Source of the DNA: Stenotrophomonas sp.
GTDB lineage: Bacteria; Pseudomonadota; Gammaproteobacteria; Xanthomonadales; Xanthomonadaceae
Direction of reading: 5' to 3'
Assembly (NCBI GenBank): GCA_003510825.1
Contig: DOKO01000220.1
Coordinates: 1 to 5,072, forward strand
DNA: 5,072 bases
A program made the position numbers and the translations under genes. Below the pieces are notes generated by a model, which did no database searches, was not told where the DNA came from, and saw only the letters and a list, made by a program, of their open reading frames with translations. Below, piece after piece: positions 1-5,072 of the stretch; position 1 is the stretch's first letter; every line of letters starts with the position of its first letter.

Positions 1-219
1 CAGCTGCTGCACCCAGTCGCCGCGCTGTGCCTCGAAGCGGTTGGTGCTGCGGCGGATCTCGGTGAACGTGGCCGGATCGTCCCATTTCACGCTGACCGGG
101 CCATCGGCCTGCAGCGCCCGCGGTGCCTGCGGATCGGTGACAGTGCGTGGCGCAGCGGTGGCGCTGCCCACGACCAGGGCGCCTGCCAGCAGCAGGGCGG
201 CGGAAAGCGAGCGGTTCAT
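1..219 (-). CDS. DUF3016-like exported protein (N-terminal part, cut by window edge)
   Basis: The reading frame is open from an ATG at 217-219 to the left edge, giving the first 73 residues with no stop. The start is supported by a Shine-Dalgarno AGGAGA (complement of 225-230) five bases upstream. Residues 1-22 form a clear Sec signal peptide: MNRS, then a hydrophobic Ala/Leu/Val stretch ending in A-T-A with likely cleavage before Ala23. It is therefore probably periplasmic or secreted; there is no lipobox cysteine. After cleavage comes a short linker, then VSVKWDDPATFTEIR and a downstream RGDWVQQL. This pattern of V-x-V-x-W-x-DP followed by FTEIR and RGDW is what I associate with the DUF3016 family of proteobacterial secreted proteins, whose function is unknown to me. 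Most of the domain lies beyond the window. It is transcribed divergently from the hybrid kinase gene. The signal peptide and start are seen directly; the family name is from memory of the motif. Confidence 0.75.
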   Translation of the reverse strand, partial: MNRSLSAALLLAGALVVGSATAAPRTVTDPQAPRALQADGPVSVKWDDPATFTEIRRSTNRFEAQRGDWVQQL

Positions 220-314
220 GGTGGTCTCCTGCGTCCCGTGATCGGGGCGGTGTCGGTTTACAGGTCGAGTGTGATCCTGCGGCCGGGCGCCAGCAATGGC
301 CGATTGCGTCATAT

Positions 315-331
315 GCGACAGCAGTTGTCGC
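315..331. promoter_or_regulatory. Inverted repeat GCGACA-N5-TGTCGC in divergent intergenic region
   Basis: A perfect 6-base inverted repeat, GCGACA (315-320) and TGTCGC (326-331), is separated by five bases, so the arm centres are about one helical turn apart. This geometry suits a dimeric helix-turn-helix regulator. It lies in the 208-base gap (220-427) between the divergently transcribed DUF3016-like gene and the hybrid kinase gene, 96 bases upstream of each start. No regulator is identified from the motif. Apart from this repeat and the one at 343-370, I see no gene or RNA in the gap. Confidence 0.4.
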
Positions 332-342
332 GAATTCATGGT

Positions 343-370
343 CGTCAAGCCTGACTGACGTCGCTTGACG
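343..370. promoter_or_regulatory. Inverted repeat CGTCAAGC-N12-GCTTGACG with outward TTGACG hexamers
   Basis: Two perfectly complementary 8-base arms lie at 343-350 and 363-370, with a 12-base spacer. Each arm contains TTGACG reading outward: on the minus strand at 348-343 and on the plus strand at 365-370. TTGACG matches five of six bases of the sigma-70 -35 consensus, so the repeat may hold back-to-back -35 elements for the two divergent genes, or a regulator site overlapping them. The -10 partners are weak: the plus-strand candidate GAAGAT at 389-394 matches three of six bases at 18-base spacing. A third TGACG lies in the spacer at 356-360. The promoter reading is inference; the repeat is plain in the sequence. 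Confidence 0.4.
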
Positions 371-427
371 CTGTGAATACGCGCTCTGGAAGATGCTGTA
401 CCTCCACCCGGTCCGTCCCCCACGCCC

Positions 428-2452
428 TTGTCCACACTGCCGCCCCTTGTGGAGCGCCCGCCCTTGAAGGCGCCGGCGCCCGAACCCGACCTGCATCACG
501 GCGTGCTCGAGCACATCAATGCCGGCTTCTGCGTGATCCAGGTGCTGTTCGAAGGCGAGCAGGCCGTGGACTATCGCTTCATCGAGGTCAACGACGCCTT
601 CGAGCGCCACACCGGCCTGAAGGGTGCCCAGGGCAAGCGGATGACCGCGCTGGAGCCGCAGCACGAACGCGACTGGTTCCGCATCTACGGCGAAGTGGCA
701 CGTACCGGGCAGCCGGCGCAGTTCGAAATGGATGCGCGCGCGCTGGGCCGTTCGTTCGCGGTGGACGCGGTGCGCGTGGGCGAGCCGGGCGAGGACAAGG
801 TCGGCATCCTGTTCTTCGACGTGACCGCGCGCAAGCAGATCGAAGTGGAACTGGGCGAGAGCGAGGCGCGTTTCAGCGCGCTGGCCGATGGCCTGCCGAT
901 GCCGGTCTGGGTGCTGGACGAGCGCGGCCATGCCCGCTTCGTCAACAGCGCCTTCAGCGAATTCTTCGGCGGCGACGAAACCCGCGTGCCGGAAGATGTC
1001 TGGCGCGGCCTGGTGCATCCGGACGACGCCTCGGTGTTCGAATACGAGCTGCAGGAAGCGCTGACGGTGCAGCGCTCGATGCATGCGCTGGTGCGCGCGC
1101 GGCGGGCCGACGGCCAGTGGCGCTGGCTGGAAATGAACGCACGGCCGCGCTTCTCGCGCATGGGCCGTTTCATCGGCCTGGCTGGCAGCAGCCCGGACGT
1201 GACCGAGCGCCGCGAGATCGAACTGGCGCGCGAGGAGCTGCTGCAGTCCGAGCGTGCCGCGCGCAGTGCCGCGGAAAACATGGCGCGGCTGAAGGACGAG
1301 TTCCTGGCCACGCTGTCGCACGAGCTGCGCACGCCGCTGACCACCATCCTTGGCTGGAGCGAACTGCTGCTGCAGCGGGTGGACAACACCAGCCCGCTGT
1401 TCAAGGGCTTGAACGTGATCGCCAGCAGCGCCACGGCGCAGAAGCGCCTGATCTCGGACATGCTGGACCTGAGCAGCATGCTGCTGGGCAAGGTGCAGCT
1501 GGAAGTGGAAGTGCTGGACCTGCGCACGCAGCTGGGCGAAGCCCTGGGGGCACAGGAGCCGGTGGCCGAGGGCAAGGCGCTGGATGTCAGCCTGCAGCTG
1601 CCCGACCAGCCCTGCCTGGTGCTGGGCGATGCCACGCGCCTGCAGCAGGTGTTCTGGAACCTGCTGTCCAACGCCATCAAGTTCACCCCGGCCGAAGGCC
1701 GCATCGAGGCGCAGGTGCGTGCCGATGGCGGCTACTGGACGATCACCCTGCGCGACACCGGCGACGGCATCGCGCCGGAGTTCCTGCACCATCTGTTCAG
1801 CCGTTTCCGCCAGGCCGATGGCACCACCACCCGCCGCCATGGCGGCCTGGGCCTGGGCCTGGCCATCGTGCAGCAGCTGGTGGAGCTGCACGGCGGCACG
1901 ATCAGCGCGGCCAGCGACGGCCATGGCCATGGCTCGACATTCACCGTGCGCCTGCCGCAGTACCTGCCTGATGCCGATCGCCGGCCGCTGCGCGAAGTGT
2001 TCAGCGGGCCGATCCTTGATCCGACCGTGGTCGAGCCGTATCCGCTGCGCGGCCTGCATGTGCTGGCCGTGGATGACCAGCCGGAAGTGCTGGAATACCT
2101 GCGGCGCATGCTGGAAGAGCAGGGCGCCAGTGTCTCGGCGGTCAGTTCGGCCGGTGAAGCGCTGGCCCTGCTGGCCGACAGCGGCCACCTGCAGTACCAG
2201 GTGATGCTGACCGACATCGGCATGCCGGGCATGGATGGCTATGGCCTGGTGCGCACGCTGCGCGAGGACATGGGCGTGGCGGCGACCGACCTTCCCGCCG
2301 TGGCGGTGACCGCGCTGGCGCGTGCCGACGACCGCCGCCGCGCGCTGGCCTCGGGCTTCCAGGAACACGTCGCCAAGCCGTACTCGGTGGCGCAGCTGGT
2401 TTCGGCCGTGCGCAGCGTGCAGCCGGAACGCCGTGGCGACGCCTTGCACTGA
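428..2452 (+). CDS. Soluble PAS-PAS hybrid sensor histidine kinase with C-terminal receiver domain
   Basis: This is a 674-residue hybrid two-component kinase. Two PAS-type sensory domains lie at about 25-140 and 145-262; the second ends in a PAC-like segment with DVTERREIE. A helical linker at about 260-290 leads to HisKA with the H-box LSHELRTP, phospho-acceptor His298. The HATPase domain has the N-box NLLSNAIKF (Asn411, Asn415), G1 DTGDG (443-447), F-box around Phe457-Phe460 and G2 GGLGLGLAIV (472-481). The receiver domain (about 543-665) has Asp549-Asp550, phospho-acceptor Asp596, Thr628 and Lys650-Pro651. All catalytic residues are present. No membrane segment or signal peptide is visible, so it should sense a cytoplasmic cue; the ligand is unknown. 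The start is uncertain: an in-frame stop at 374-376 limits extension, no ATG precedes the PAS region, and the candidates are TTG428, GTG449 and TTG464, none with a clear Shine-Dalgarno. The DUF3247-like gene follows after 19 bases. No HPt protein or cognate regulator is in view. Confidence 0.95.
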   Translation: MSTLPPLVERPPLKAPAPEPDLHHGVLEHINAGFCVIQVLFEGEQAVDYRFIEVNDAFERHTGLKGAQGKRMTALEPQHERDWFRIYGEVARTGQPAQFEMDARALGRSFAVDAVRVGEPGEDKVGILFFDVTARKQIEVELGESEARFSALADGLPMPVWVLDERGHARFVNSAFSEFFGGDETRVPEDVWRGLVHPDDASVFEYELQEALTVQRSMHALVRARRADGQWRWLEMNARPRFSRMGRFIGLAGSSPDVTERREIELAREELLQSERAARSAAENMARLKDEFLATLSHELRTPLTTILGWSELLLQRVDNTSPLFKGLNVIASSATAQKRLISDMLDLSSMLLGKVQLEVEVLDLRTQLGEALGAQEPVAEGKALDVSLQLPDQPCLVLGDATRLQQVFWNLLSNAIKFTPAEGRIEAQVRADGGYWTITLRDTGDGIAPEFLHHLFSRFRQADGTTTRRHGGLGLGLAIVQQLVELHGGTISAASDGHGHGSTFTVRLPQYLPDADRRPLREVFSGPILDPTVVEPYPLRGLHVLAVDDQPEVLEYLRRMLEEQGASVSAVSSAGEALALLADSGHLQYQVMLTDIGMPGMDGYGLVRTLREDMGVAATDLPAVAVTALARADDRRRALASGFQEHVAKPYSVAQLVSAVRSVQPERRGDALH

Positions 2453-2471
2453 GCACCCAGGAGGTTCACCG

Positions 2472-2774
2472 ATGTCCCGTATTGCGCCCCGCATCCACAC
2501 CGATCCAGCGCAGATCGCCCATCTGGAAGCCCTGTTGCCGCAGCTGGGTGGCGAATGGCAGGTGCAGCTGACCCTGCATGATGGCCGCCGCCTGCTGGGC
2601 ACCGTGGCCGTGCGCCCGACGCTGCAGCAGTACCGCAATGAAGCGGGTGATGAAGGCAGCAACGGCCAGCTGCGCCTGGACGACTACGACAACCCGGTGC
2701 AGCAGCACCACGTCTGGCTGGACGAGATCGCCAGCGTCAGCCGGTTGCCGCCGAAGGCGCCGTCACAGGCGTGA
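2472..2774 (+). CDS. DUF3247-like protein, possible Sm-like fold
   Basis: This is a 100-residue protein starting at ATG 2472, chosen because a perfect AGGAGG at 2459-2464 sits seven bases upstream. The frame is open further upstream but that part overlaps the kinase gene out of frame. The core GTVAVRPTLQQYRN, followed by EGSNGQLRLDD, and the downstream VWLDEIASVSRLP match what I remember of DUF3247. A xanthomonad member of that family has been reported with a variant Sm-like beta-barrel structure. The pattern here, a strand-rich region with HDGRRLLGTV and a later WLDEI strand, is compatible with Sm1/Sm2-like strands. RNA binding is only a possibility, and no biological role is known to me. 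The gene follows the hybrid kinase stop by 19 bases, so the two are probably co-transcribed. A hairpin lies just past its stop. Start and reality of the gene are firm; the family assignment is from memory. Confidence 0.85.
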   Translation: MSRIAPRIHTDPAQIAHLEALLPQLGGEWQVQLTLHDGRRLLGTVAVRPTLQQYRNEAGDEGSNGQLRLDDYDNPVQQHHVWLDEIASVSRLPPKAPSQA

Positions 2775-2778
2775 AACG

Positions 2779-2802
2779 GTAGCGCCGGGCCATGCCCGGC
2801 GC
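2779..2802 (+). repeat. SMAG-type (GTAG-headed) REP-like palindrome
   Basis: The sequence begins GTAG (2779-2782). It continues as a perfect 9-base-pair stem, GCGCCGGGC (2782-2790) and GCCCGGCGC (2794-2802), around a three-base CAT loop. A GTAG head joined to a short GC-rich hairpin is the hallmark of the abundant SMAG repeats of Stenotrophomonas maltophilia, which are REP-like elements thought to be moved by RAYT/TnpA-REP transposases. This copy lies in the 39-base gap between two convergent stop codons (2774 and 2814). It could act as a bidirectional transcription barrier or mRNA 3'-end stabiliser. No T-run follows, so it is not a canonical intrinsic terminator. No transposase gene is in the window. 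Confidence 0.8.
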
Positions 2803-2813
2803 CACCCCGCATC

Positions 2814-3077
2814 TCAATGCTCGAACACGGTCGGCGTTGCCTCGAACCGGCGCGCATAGGCACGCTCGTCGGCCACGCGGGCCACTTCGTCGTCGGCGAG
2901 GTCCGGTGCCCCATAGACCGCATAGGCCACGCTGCCATCGGCACCATGACCGACCTGGTGCAGGCGGTAGCGCGAATGGCCACCACCGGTGTCCTCGGGG
3001 TAGTGCACGGGCGGATGGCTCCCTTCCAGGTCCATTTCACTGTTGTCGACCACTCCACCGACGAACAAGGCGCGCAT
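2814..3077 (-). CDS. Uncharacterised 87-residue protein
   Basis: This small gene is convergent with the DUF3247-like gene. The ATG at 3075-3077 is preceded by a strong AGGAGA (complement of 3084-3089), and codon third positions are GC-rich, so I take this strand as coding rather than the overlapping plus-strand frame. I do not recognise a named family. The N-terminus MRALFVGGVVDN could be a beta strand and is not a convincing signal peptide. The middle is rich in Gly, His and Tyr (HYPEDTGGGHSRYRLHQVG), followed by a probable strand VAYAVYGAPDL. The C-terminal part, DDEVARVADERAYARRF, is probably an amphipathic helix. The protein is moderately acidic, has no cysteine and no membrane segment, and is likely cytoplasmic. 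Its promoter should lie in 3078-3235, shared divergently with the rsmC operon, but no clear -35/-10 pair is visible. The gap to the SMAG-like hairpin beyond its stop is 11 bases. Confidence 0.75.
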   Translation of the reverse strand: MRALFVGGVVDNSEMDLEGSHPPVHYPEDTGGGHSRYRLHQVGHGADGSVAYAVYGAPDLADDEVARVADERAYARRFEATPTVFEH

Positions 3078-3198
3078 GCAGGTTCTCCTGGGGTTTGCTG
3101 GGGGAGCCCTTACCCTGAACGCTTCGATGTTGTCGGCGCATCAACAGCCCGTTGAACTTTCGCAAAGCGGGCCCCCGGGGCCGGCCCGGCGAGGGCGG

Positions 3199-3204
3199 TA
3201 CAAT
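3199..3204 (+). promoter_or_regulatory. Possible -10 element (TACAAT) of the rsmC-rsuA-HAD operon
   Basis: TACAAT matches five of six bases of the sigma-70 -10 consensus and stands out in very GC-rich sequence. A start of transcription would fall near 3210-3213, about 25 bases before the ATG at 3236. No good -35 hexamer is found at 16-18 bases spacing, and no extended TGn is present, so the call is tentative. The hexamer overlaps an alternative in-frame ATG at 3203; if the promoter is real, that upstream ATG cannot be used from this transcript. Confidence 0.35.
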
Positions 3205-3235
3205 GGACGGCCCTACGCTTGAAGTACCCGCGCCG

Positions 3236-4300
3236 ATGGCCTCCAGCAACGACGCCCCCCTGCAGACCCTGCTCCTGCCGTTCAGCAACGGCACCCTGCA
3301 CTGGCCCGACGGCCCGGTCGCCTTCCTCCGTGCCCGCGATGGCTGGCCGCTGCGCGAGATCGCCGGCAACCGCGAGGTGCACTGCGAGCAGAGCTTCGCC
3401 CCGTTTGCCGAGCCGCTGCAGCAGGCCGCCGGCTGGACCGTCAGCGGCCAGATCGACGATGCCGCCGGCAAGGGCCGCTACCCGCTGGTGCTGGTGCTGC
3501 CGCCGCGCCAGCGTGAAGAAGCCCGCGCGCTGTTCGCCCGCGCCCTGGCCCTGGTGGCCGAGGGTGGCCGCATCGTCGCCTGCCAGTCCAACAACGAGGG
3601 CGCCCGCTCCGGCGAAGGCGACCTCAAGCAGCTGACCGGCCTCGGCGGCTGCCTGACCAAGAACCACTGCCGCGTGTACTGGACCGCGCCGCTGCAGGGC
3701 CAGCACGATGCCGACCTGGCCAAGCGCTGGAGCGCGCTGGACGCGGTGCGTCCGATCGTCGGCGGCCGCTTCCTCAGCCGCCCGGGCGTGTTTGCCTGGG
3801 ACCGCATCGACCCGGCCTCGGCACTGCTGGCCGAACACCTGCCGGCCGACCTGGCCGGGCGTGCCGCCGATCTCGGTGCCGGCTACGGCTACCTGTCGCG
3901 CGAGCTGCTGGAGCGCTGCCCGAAGATCACCGCGCTGGACCTGTATGAAGCCGAGCAGCGTGCGCTGGCCCTGGCCGAACTGAACCTGGCGCCGCCGCCG
4001 CGTGCGCTGCCGCTGCGCTTCCTGTGGCGCGACGTCACCGCCGGCGTCGAGCCGGGCTACGACGTCATCATCAGCAACCCGCCGTTCCACACGCCGTCGC
4101 GCGCCGACCGTCCGGACATCGGCCAGCGCTTCATCGCCGTGGCCGCGCAGGCGCTGCGCCCGGGTGGCCGCCTGTACGTGGTGGCCAACCGCCACCTGCC
4201 GTACGAGTACACGCTCAACGAGAGCTTCGGCGCGGTGCGCGTGATCGCCGAGCGCGATGGCTTCAAACTGGTCGAGGCGGTGAAGGGGAAGGGCAAGTGA
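3236..4300 (+). CDS. rsmC: RsmC-type rRNA (guanine-N2)-methyltransferase, SAM-dependent
   Basis: RsmC methylates N2 of G1207 in 16S rRNA of the 30S subunit, using S-adenosylmethionine. The protein has 354 residues from this start, close to the 343 of E. coli RsmC. It shows the family's two-part build: an N-terminal MTase-like half without catalytic motifs (about 1-170) and a C-terminal catalytic MTS domain. The latter holds GVFAWDRIDPASALL (184-198), the SAM-binding motif DLGAGYGYL (212-220), an acidic residue ending strand 2 (Asp235), and the catalytic NPPF (281-284) within ISNPPFH. The start is ambiguous. ATG 3203 would add 11 residues with poor codons and has GAGG eight bases upstream. I prefer ATG 3236 because good codon use begins there and a -10-like TACAAT overlaps 3203; its own Shine-Dalgarno is weak. 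The stop overlaps the rsuA start. The related 23S enzyme RlmG (G1835) is the main alternative, so the exact target is inferred. Confidence 0.85.
   Translation: MASSNDAPLQTLLLPFSNGTLHWPDGPVAFLRARDGWPLREIAGNREVHCEQSFAPFAEPLQQAAGWTVSGQIDDAAGKGRYPLVLVLPPRQREEARALFARALALVAEGGRIVACQSNNEGARSGEGDLKQLTGLGGCLTKNHCRVYWTAPLQGQHDADLAKRWSALDAVRPIVGGRFLSRPGVFAWDRIDPASALLAEHLPADLAGRAADLGAGYGYLSRELLERCPKITALDLYEAEQRALALAELNLAPPPRALPLRFLWRDVTAGVEPGYDVIISNPPFHTPSRADRPDIGQRFIAVAAQALRPGGRLYVVANRHLPYEYTLNESFGAVRVIAERDGFKLVEAVKGKGK
4283..4300 (+). promoter_or_regulatory. rsuA ribosome binding site and GTGA stop/start overlap inside the rsmC end
   Basis: The purine-rich AAGGGGAAGGG at 4283-4293 provides a Shine-Dalgarno for rsuA (AAGGGG with 8-base spacing) and at the same time encodes most of the KGKGK C-terminal tail of the methyltransferase. 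The GTG start (4297-4299) and TGA stop (4298-4300) share bases, which suits coupled termination and re-initiation. Confidence 0.7.
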
Positions 4301-4998
4301 AGCTGGTCAAGCTGATCGCCAACCTGGGCTACGGCAGCCGCAAGCAGGTGCAGTGGATGTTCCGCGAGGGTCGCGTGACTGATGCCGACGGCGAAGTGCT
4401 GTACGCCGATGACCAGGTGCCGCACGAGGCGATCCGGGTCGATGGCGAGCCGCTGGACCCGCCGGTGGGCCTGTCGCTGGCGTTGTACAAGCCGGCCGGC
4501 TACACCTGTTCGACCAAGGACACCGGCCGCCTGATCTACGATCTGCTGCCGCCGCGCTTCCGCGACCGCGACCCGGTGCTGTCCACCGTCGGCCGCCTGG
4601 ACCGCGAGACCAGCGGCCTGCTGCTGCTGACCGACGATGGTGGCCTGCTGCACCGGATCATCTCGCCGAAGTCGAAGCTGCCCAAGGTCTACGAAGTGGA
4701 ACTGGCCGAGGACCTGCGCGGTGACGAAGTGGCGCAGTTCGCCAGCGGCACGCTGATGCTGGAAGCGGAGAAGACGCCCCTGCTGCCGGCTGAACTCGAG
4801 GTGCTGGGCCCGCGCAAGGCGCGCCTGGTGCTGCACGAAGGCCGCTACCATCAGGTACGCCGCATGTTCGCCGCCGTCGGCAACCACGTGCAGGCCCTGC
4901 ACCGCAGCCGCGTGGGCGGCCTGGACCTGCAGGGGCTGGACGAAGGCCAATGGCGGATGCTGACCCCCACCGACCTGGACACCCTGTTCGCCCCATGA
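4297..4998 (+). CDS. rsuA: 16S rRNA pseudouridine(516) synthase RsuA
   Basis: RsuA converts U516 of 16S rRNA to pseudouridine during small-subunit assembly. The protein has 233 residues (E. coli 231). An N-terminal S4 RNA-binding domain (about 1-45; KLIANLGYGSRKQVQ) is followed by the catalytic domain with YKPAGYTCST (64-73), GRLDRETSGLLLLT (99-112) carrying catalytic Asp102, the same number as in E. coli RsuA, and EGRYHQVRRMFAAVGNHV (181-198). The last motif and the LHRSRVGG that follows are RsuA-like rather than RluB, RluE or RluF. The start is GTG 4297, overlapping the rsmC stop in GTGA (4297-4300), with AAGGGG at 4283-4288 as ribosome binding site eight bases upstream. The frame is open further upstream, but that stretch is an out-of-frame read of rsmC. 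Translational coupling to rsmC, another 16S modification gene, is likely. Confidence 0.93.
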   Translation: MKLVKLIANLGYGSRKQVQWMFREGRVTDADGEVLYADDQVPHEAIRVDGEPLDPPVGLSLALYKPAGYTCSTKDTGRLIYDLLPPRFRDRDPVLSTVGRLDRETSGLLLLTDDGGLLHRIISPKSKLPKVYEVELAEDLRGDEVAQFASGTLMLEAEKTPLLPAELEVLGPRKARLVLHEGRYHQVRRMFAAVGNHVQALHRSRVGGLDLQGLDEGQWRMLTPTDLDTLFAP

Positions 4999-5072
4999 CG
5001 TCCCTCGCTGCGCTGTCGTTCCTCCCGGATGCCGTCATCTTCGACATGGACGGCCTGATGATCGACAGCGAG
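4995..5072 (+). CDS. HAD-family phosphatase (N-terminal part, cut by window edge)
   Basis: The first 26 residues are present and the frame is open at the right edge. The ATG overlaps the rsuA stop in ATGA (4995-4998). No Shine-Dalgarno is visible, so translation probably depends on re-initiation by ribosomes finishing rsuA. Residues 12-26 contain HAD motif I, AVIFDMDGLMIDSE, with nucleophile Asp17 and general acid/base Asp19. The DMDG-L-x-x-DSE form is typical of subfamily I phosphatases and phosphomutases such as beta-phosphoglucomutase-like, hexitol or 2-deoxyglucose-6-phosphate phosphatases. These act on small phosphorylated metabolites in the cytoplasm, using Mg2+ and an aspartyl-phosphate intermediate. 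The cap domain and motifs II-IV lie beyond the window, so substrate and subfamily cannot be told. It forms the third cistron of the overlapping run beginning with rsmC. Confidence 0.88.
   Translation, partial: MTSLAALSFLPDAVIFDMDGLMIDSE

Noticed and set aside
338..358. Six-codon open frame (ATG to TGA) upstream of the kinase, a possible leader peptide
   Set aside because: It has no Shine-Dalgarno and no regulatory codon run, and it overlaps the inverted repeat. A frame this short is expected by chance.
685..1704. Long minus-strand open frame (339 codons) opposite the hybrid kinase gene
   Set aside because: The plus strand here encodes intact PAS, HisKA and HATPase motifs. The antisense translation is Ser/Arg-rich, without recognisable domains, and is explained by GC-rich codon bias.
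1918..1935. Tandem CCATGG copies in the kinase gene
   Set aside because: They encode the Gly-His-Gly-His-Gly segment just before STFTV at the end of the ATPase domain. This is a minor codon coincidence without further repeat structure.
373..1971. Plus-strand open frame of 532 codons overlapping the kinase gene in another frame
   Set aside because: The product is Arg/Ala/Pro/Gly-rich with no motif, and it overlaps a kinase with every catalytic motif intact.
2322..2471. Upstream extension of the DUF3247-like gene to ATG 2322
   Set aside because: This part overlaps the receiver domain out of frame and translates to Arg/Ser-rich sequence. AGGAGG at 2459-2464 fixes the start at 2472.
2817..3155. 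Plus-strand open frame of 112 codons across the 87-residue gene
   Set aside because: It begins only three bases inside the opposite gene's stop and has no Shine-Dalgarno, whereas the minus-strand frame has a strong one and better codon use.
3171..3190. Very GC-rich run with overlapping small palindromes, considered as a terminator or operator
   Set aside because: Several mutually exclusive short pairings are possible, none has a T-run or clear symmetry, and such runs are common by chance in this base composition.
3110..4195. Long minus-strand open frame (361 codons) opposite the methyltransferase gene
   Set aside because: It covers the DLGAGYG and NPPF motifs of the plus-strand methyltransferase. 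Its product is low-complexity Ala/Gly/Arg/Gln, typical of an antisense shadow.
4057..4950. Minus-strand open frame (297 codons) opposite the end of the methyltransferase gene and rsuA
   Set aside because: It lies antisense to well-conserved RsuA motifs, and its Gln/Ala/Val-rich composition matches no family I know.

Overview
The window is GC-rich, densely coding chromosomal DNA that looks like Stenotrophomonas, probably the S. maltophilia group (Xanthomonadaceae). The main evidence is a GTAG-headed short palindrome at 2779-2802 of the kind described as SMAG repeats in S. maltophilia. A DUF3247-like protein and a DUF3016-like secreted protein, which I associate with xanthomonads, support this. 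The genus is an inference from motifs and gene families, not from a database search.

Layout: (1) 1-219, minus strand: N-terminal part of an exported DUF3016-like protein. (2) 220-427: a 208-base divergent intergenic region with two perfect inverted repeats. The arms of the larger one each carry an outward-facing TTGACG hexamer. (3) 428-2452, plus: a soluble PAS-PAS-HisKA-HATPase-REC hybrid histidine kinase. It is followed after 19 bases by (4) 2472-2774, plus: a 100-residue DUF3247-like protein, probably in the same operon. (5) 2775-2813: the SMAG-like hairpin between two convergent genes. (6) 2814-3077, minus: an 87-residue uncharacterised protein with a strong ribosome binding site. (7) 3078-3235: a divergent intergenic region. 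(8) 3236-5072, plus: three genes joined by 4-base stop/start overlaps. They are an RsmC-type 16S rRNA guanine-N2 methyltransferase, the pseudouridine synthase RsuA, and the start of a HAD-family phosphatase that runs off the window.

Functionally there are two themes. The first is a cytoplasmic signalling protein whose C-terminal receiver suggests an internal or multistep phosphorelay; no histidine phosphotransfer partner or separate output regulator is visible here. The second is a small translation-coupled operon holding two 16S rRNA modification enzymes, with a HAD phosphatase as third cistron. All genes appear intact apart from the two cut by the window edges. I see no insertion sequence, CRISPR array, tRNA, rRNA or prophage signature, and no convincing undescribed defence or mobile system. 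The most worthwhile open points are the divergent operator-like region, the unannotated 87-residue protein and the rRNA-modification gene cluster.
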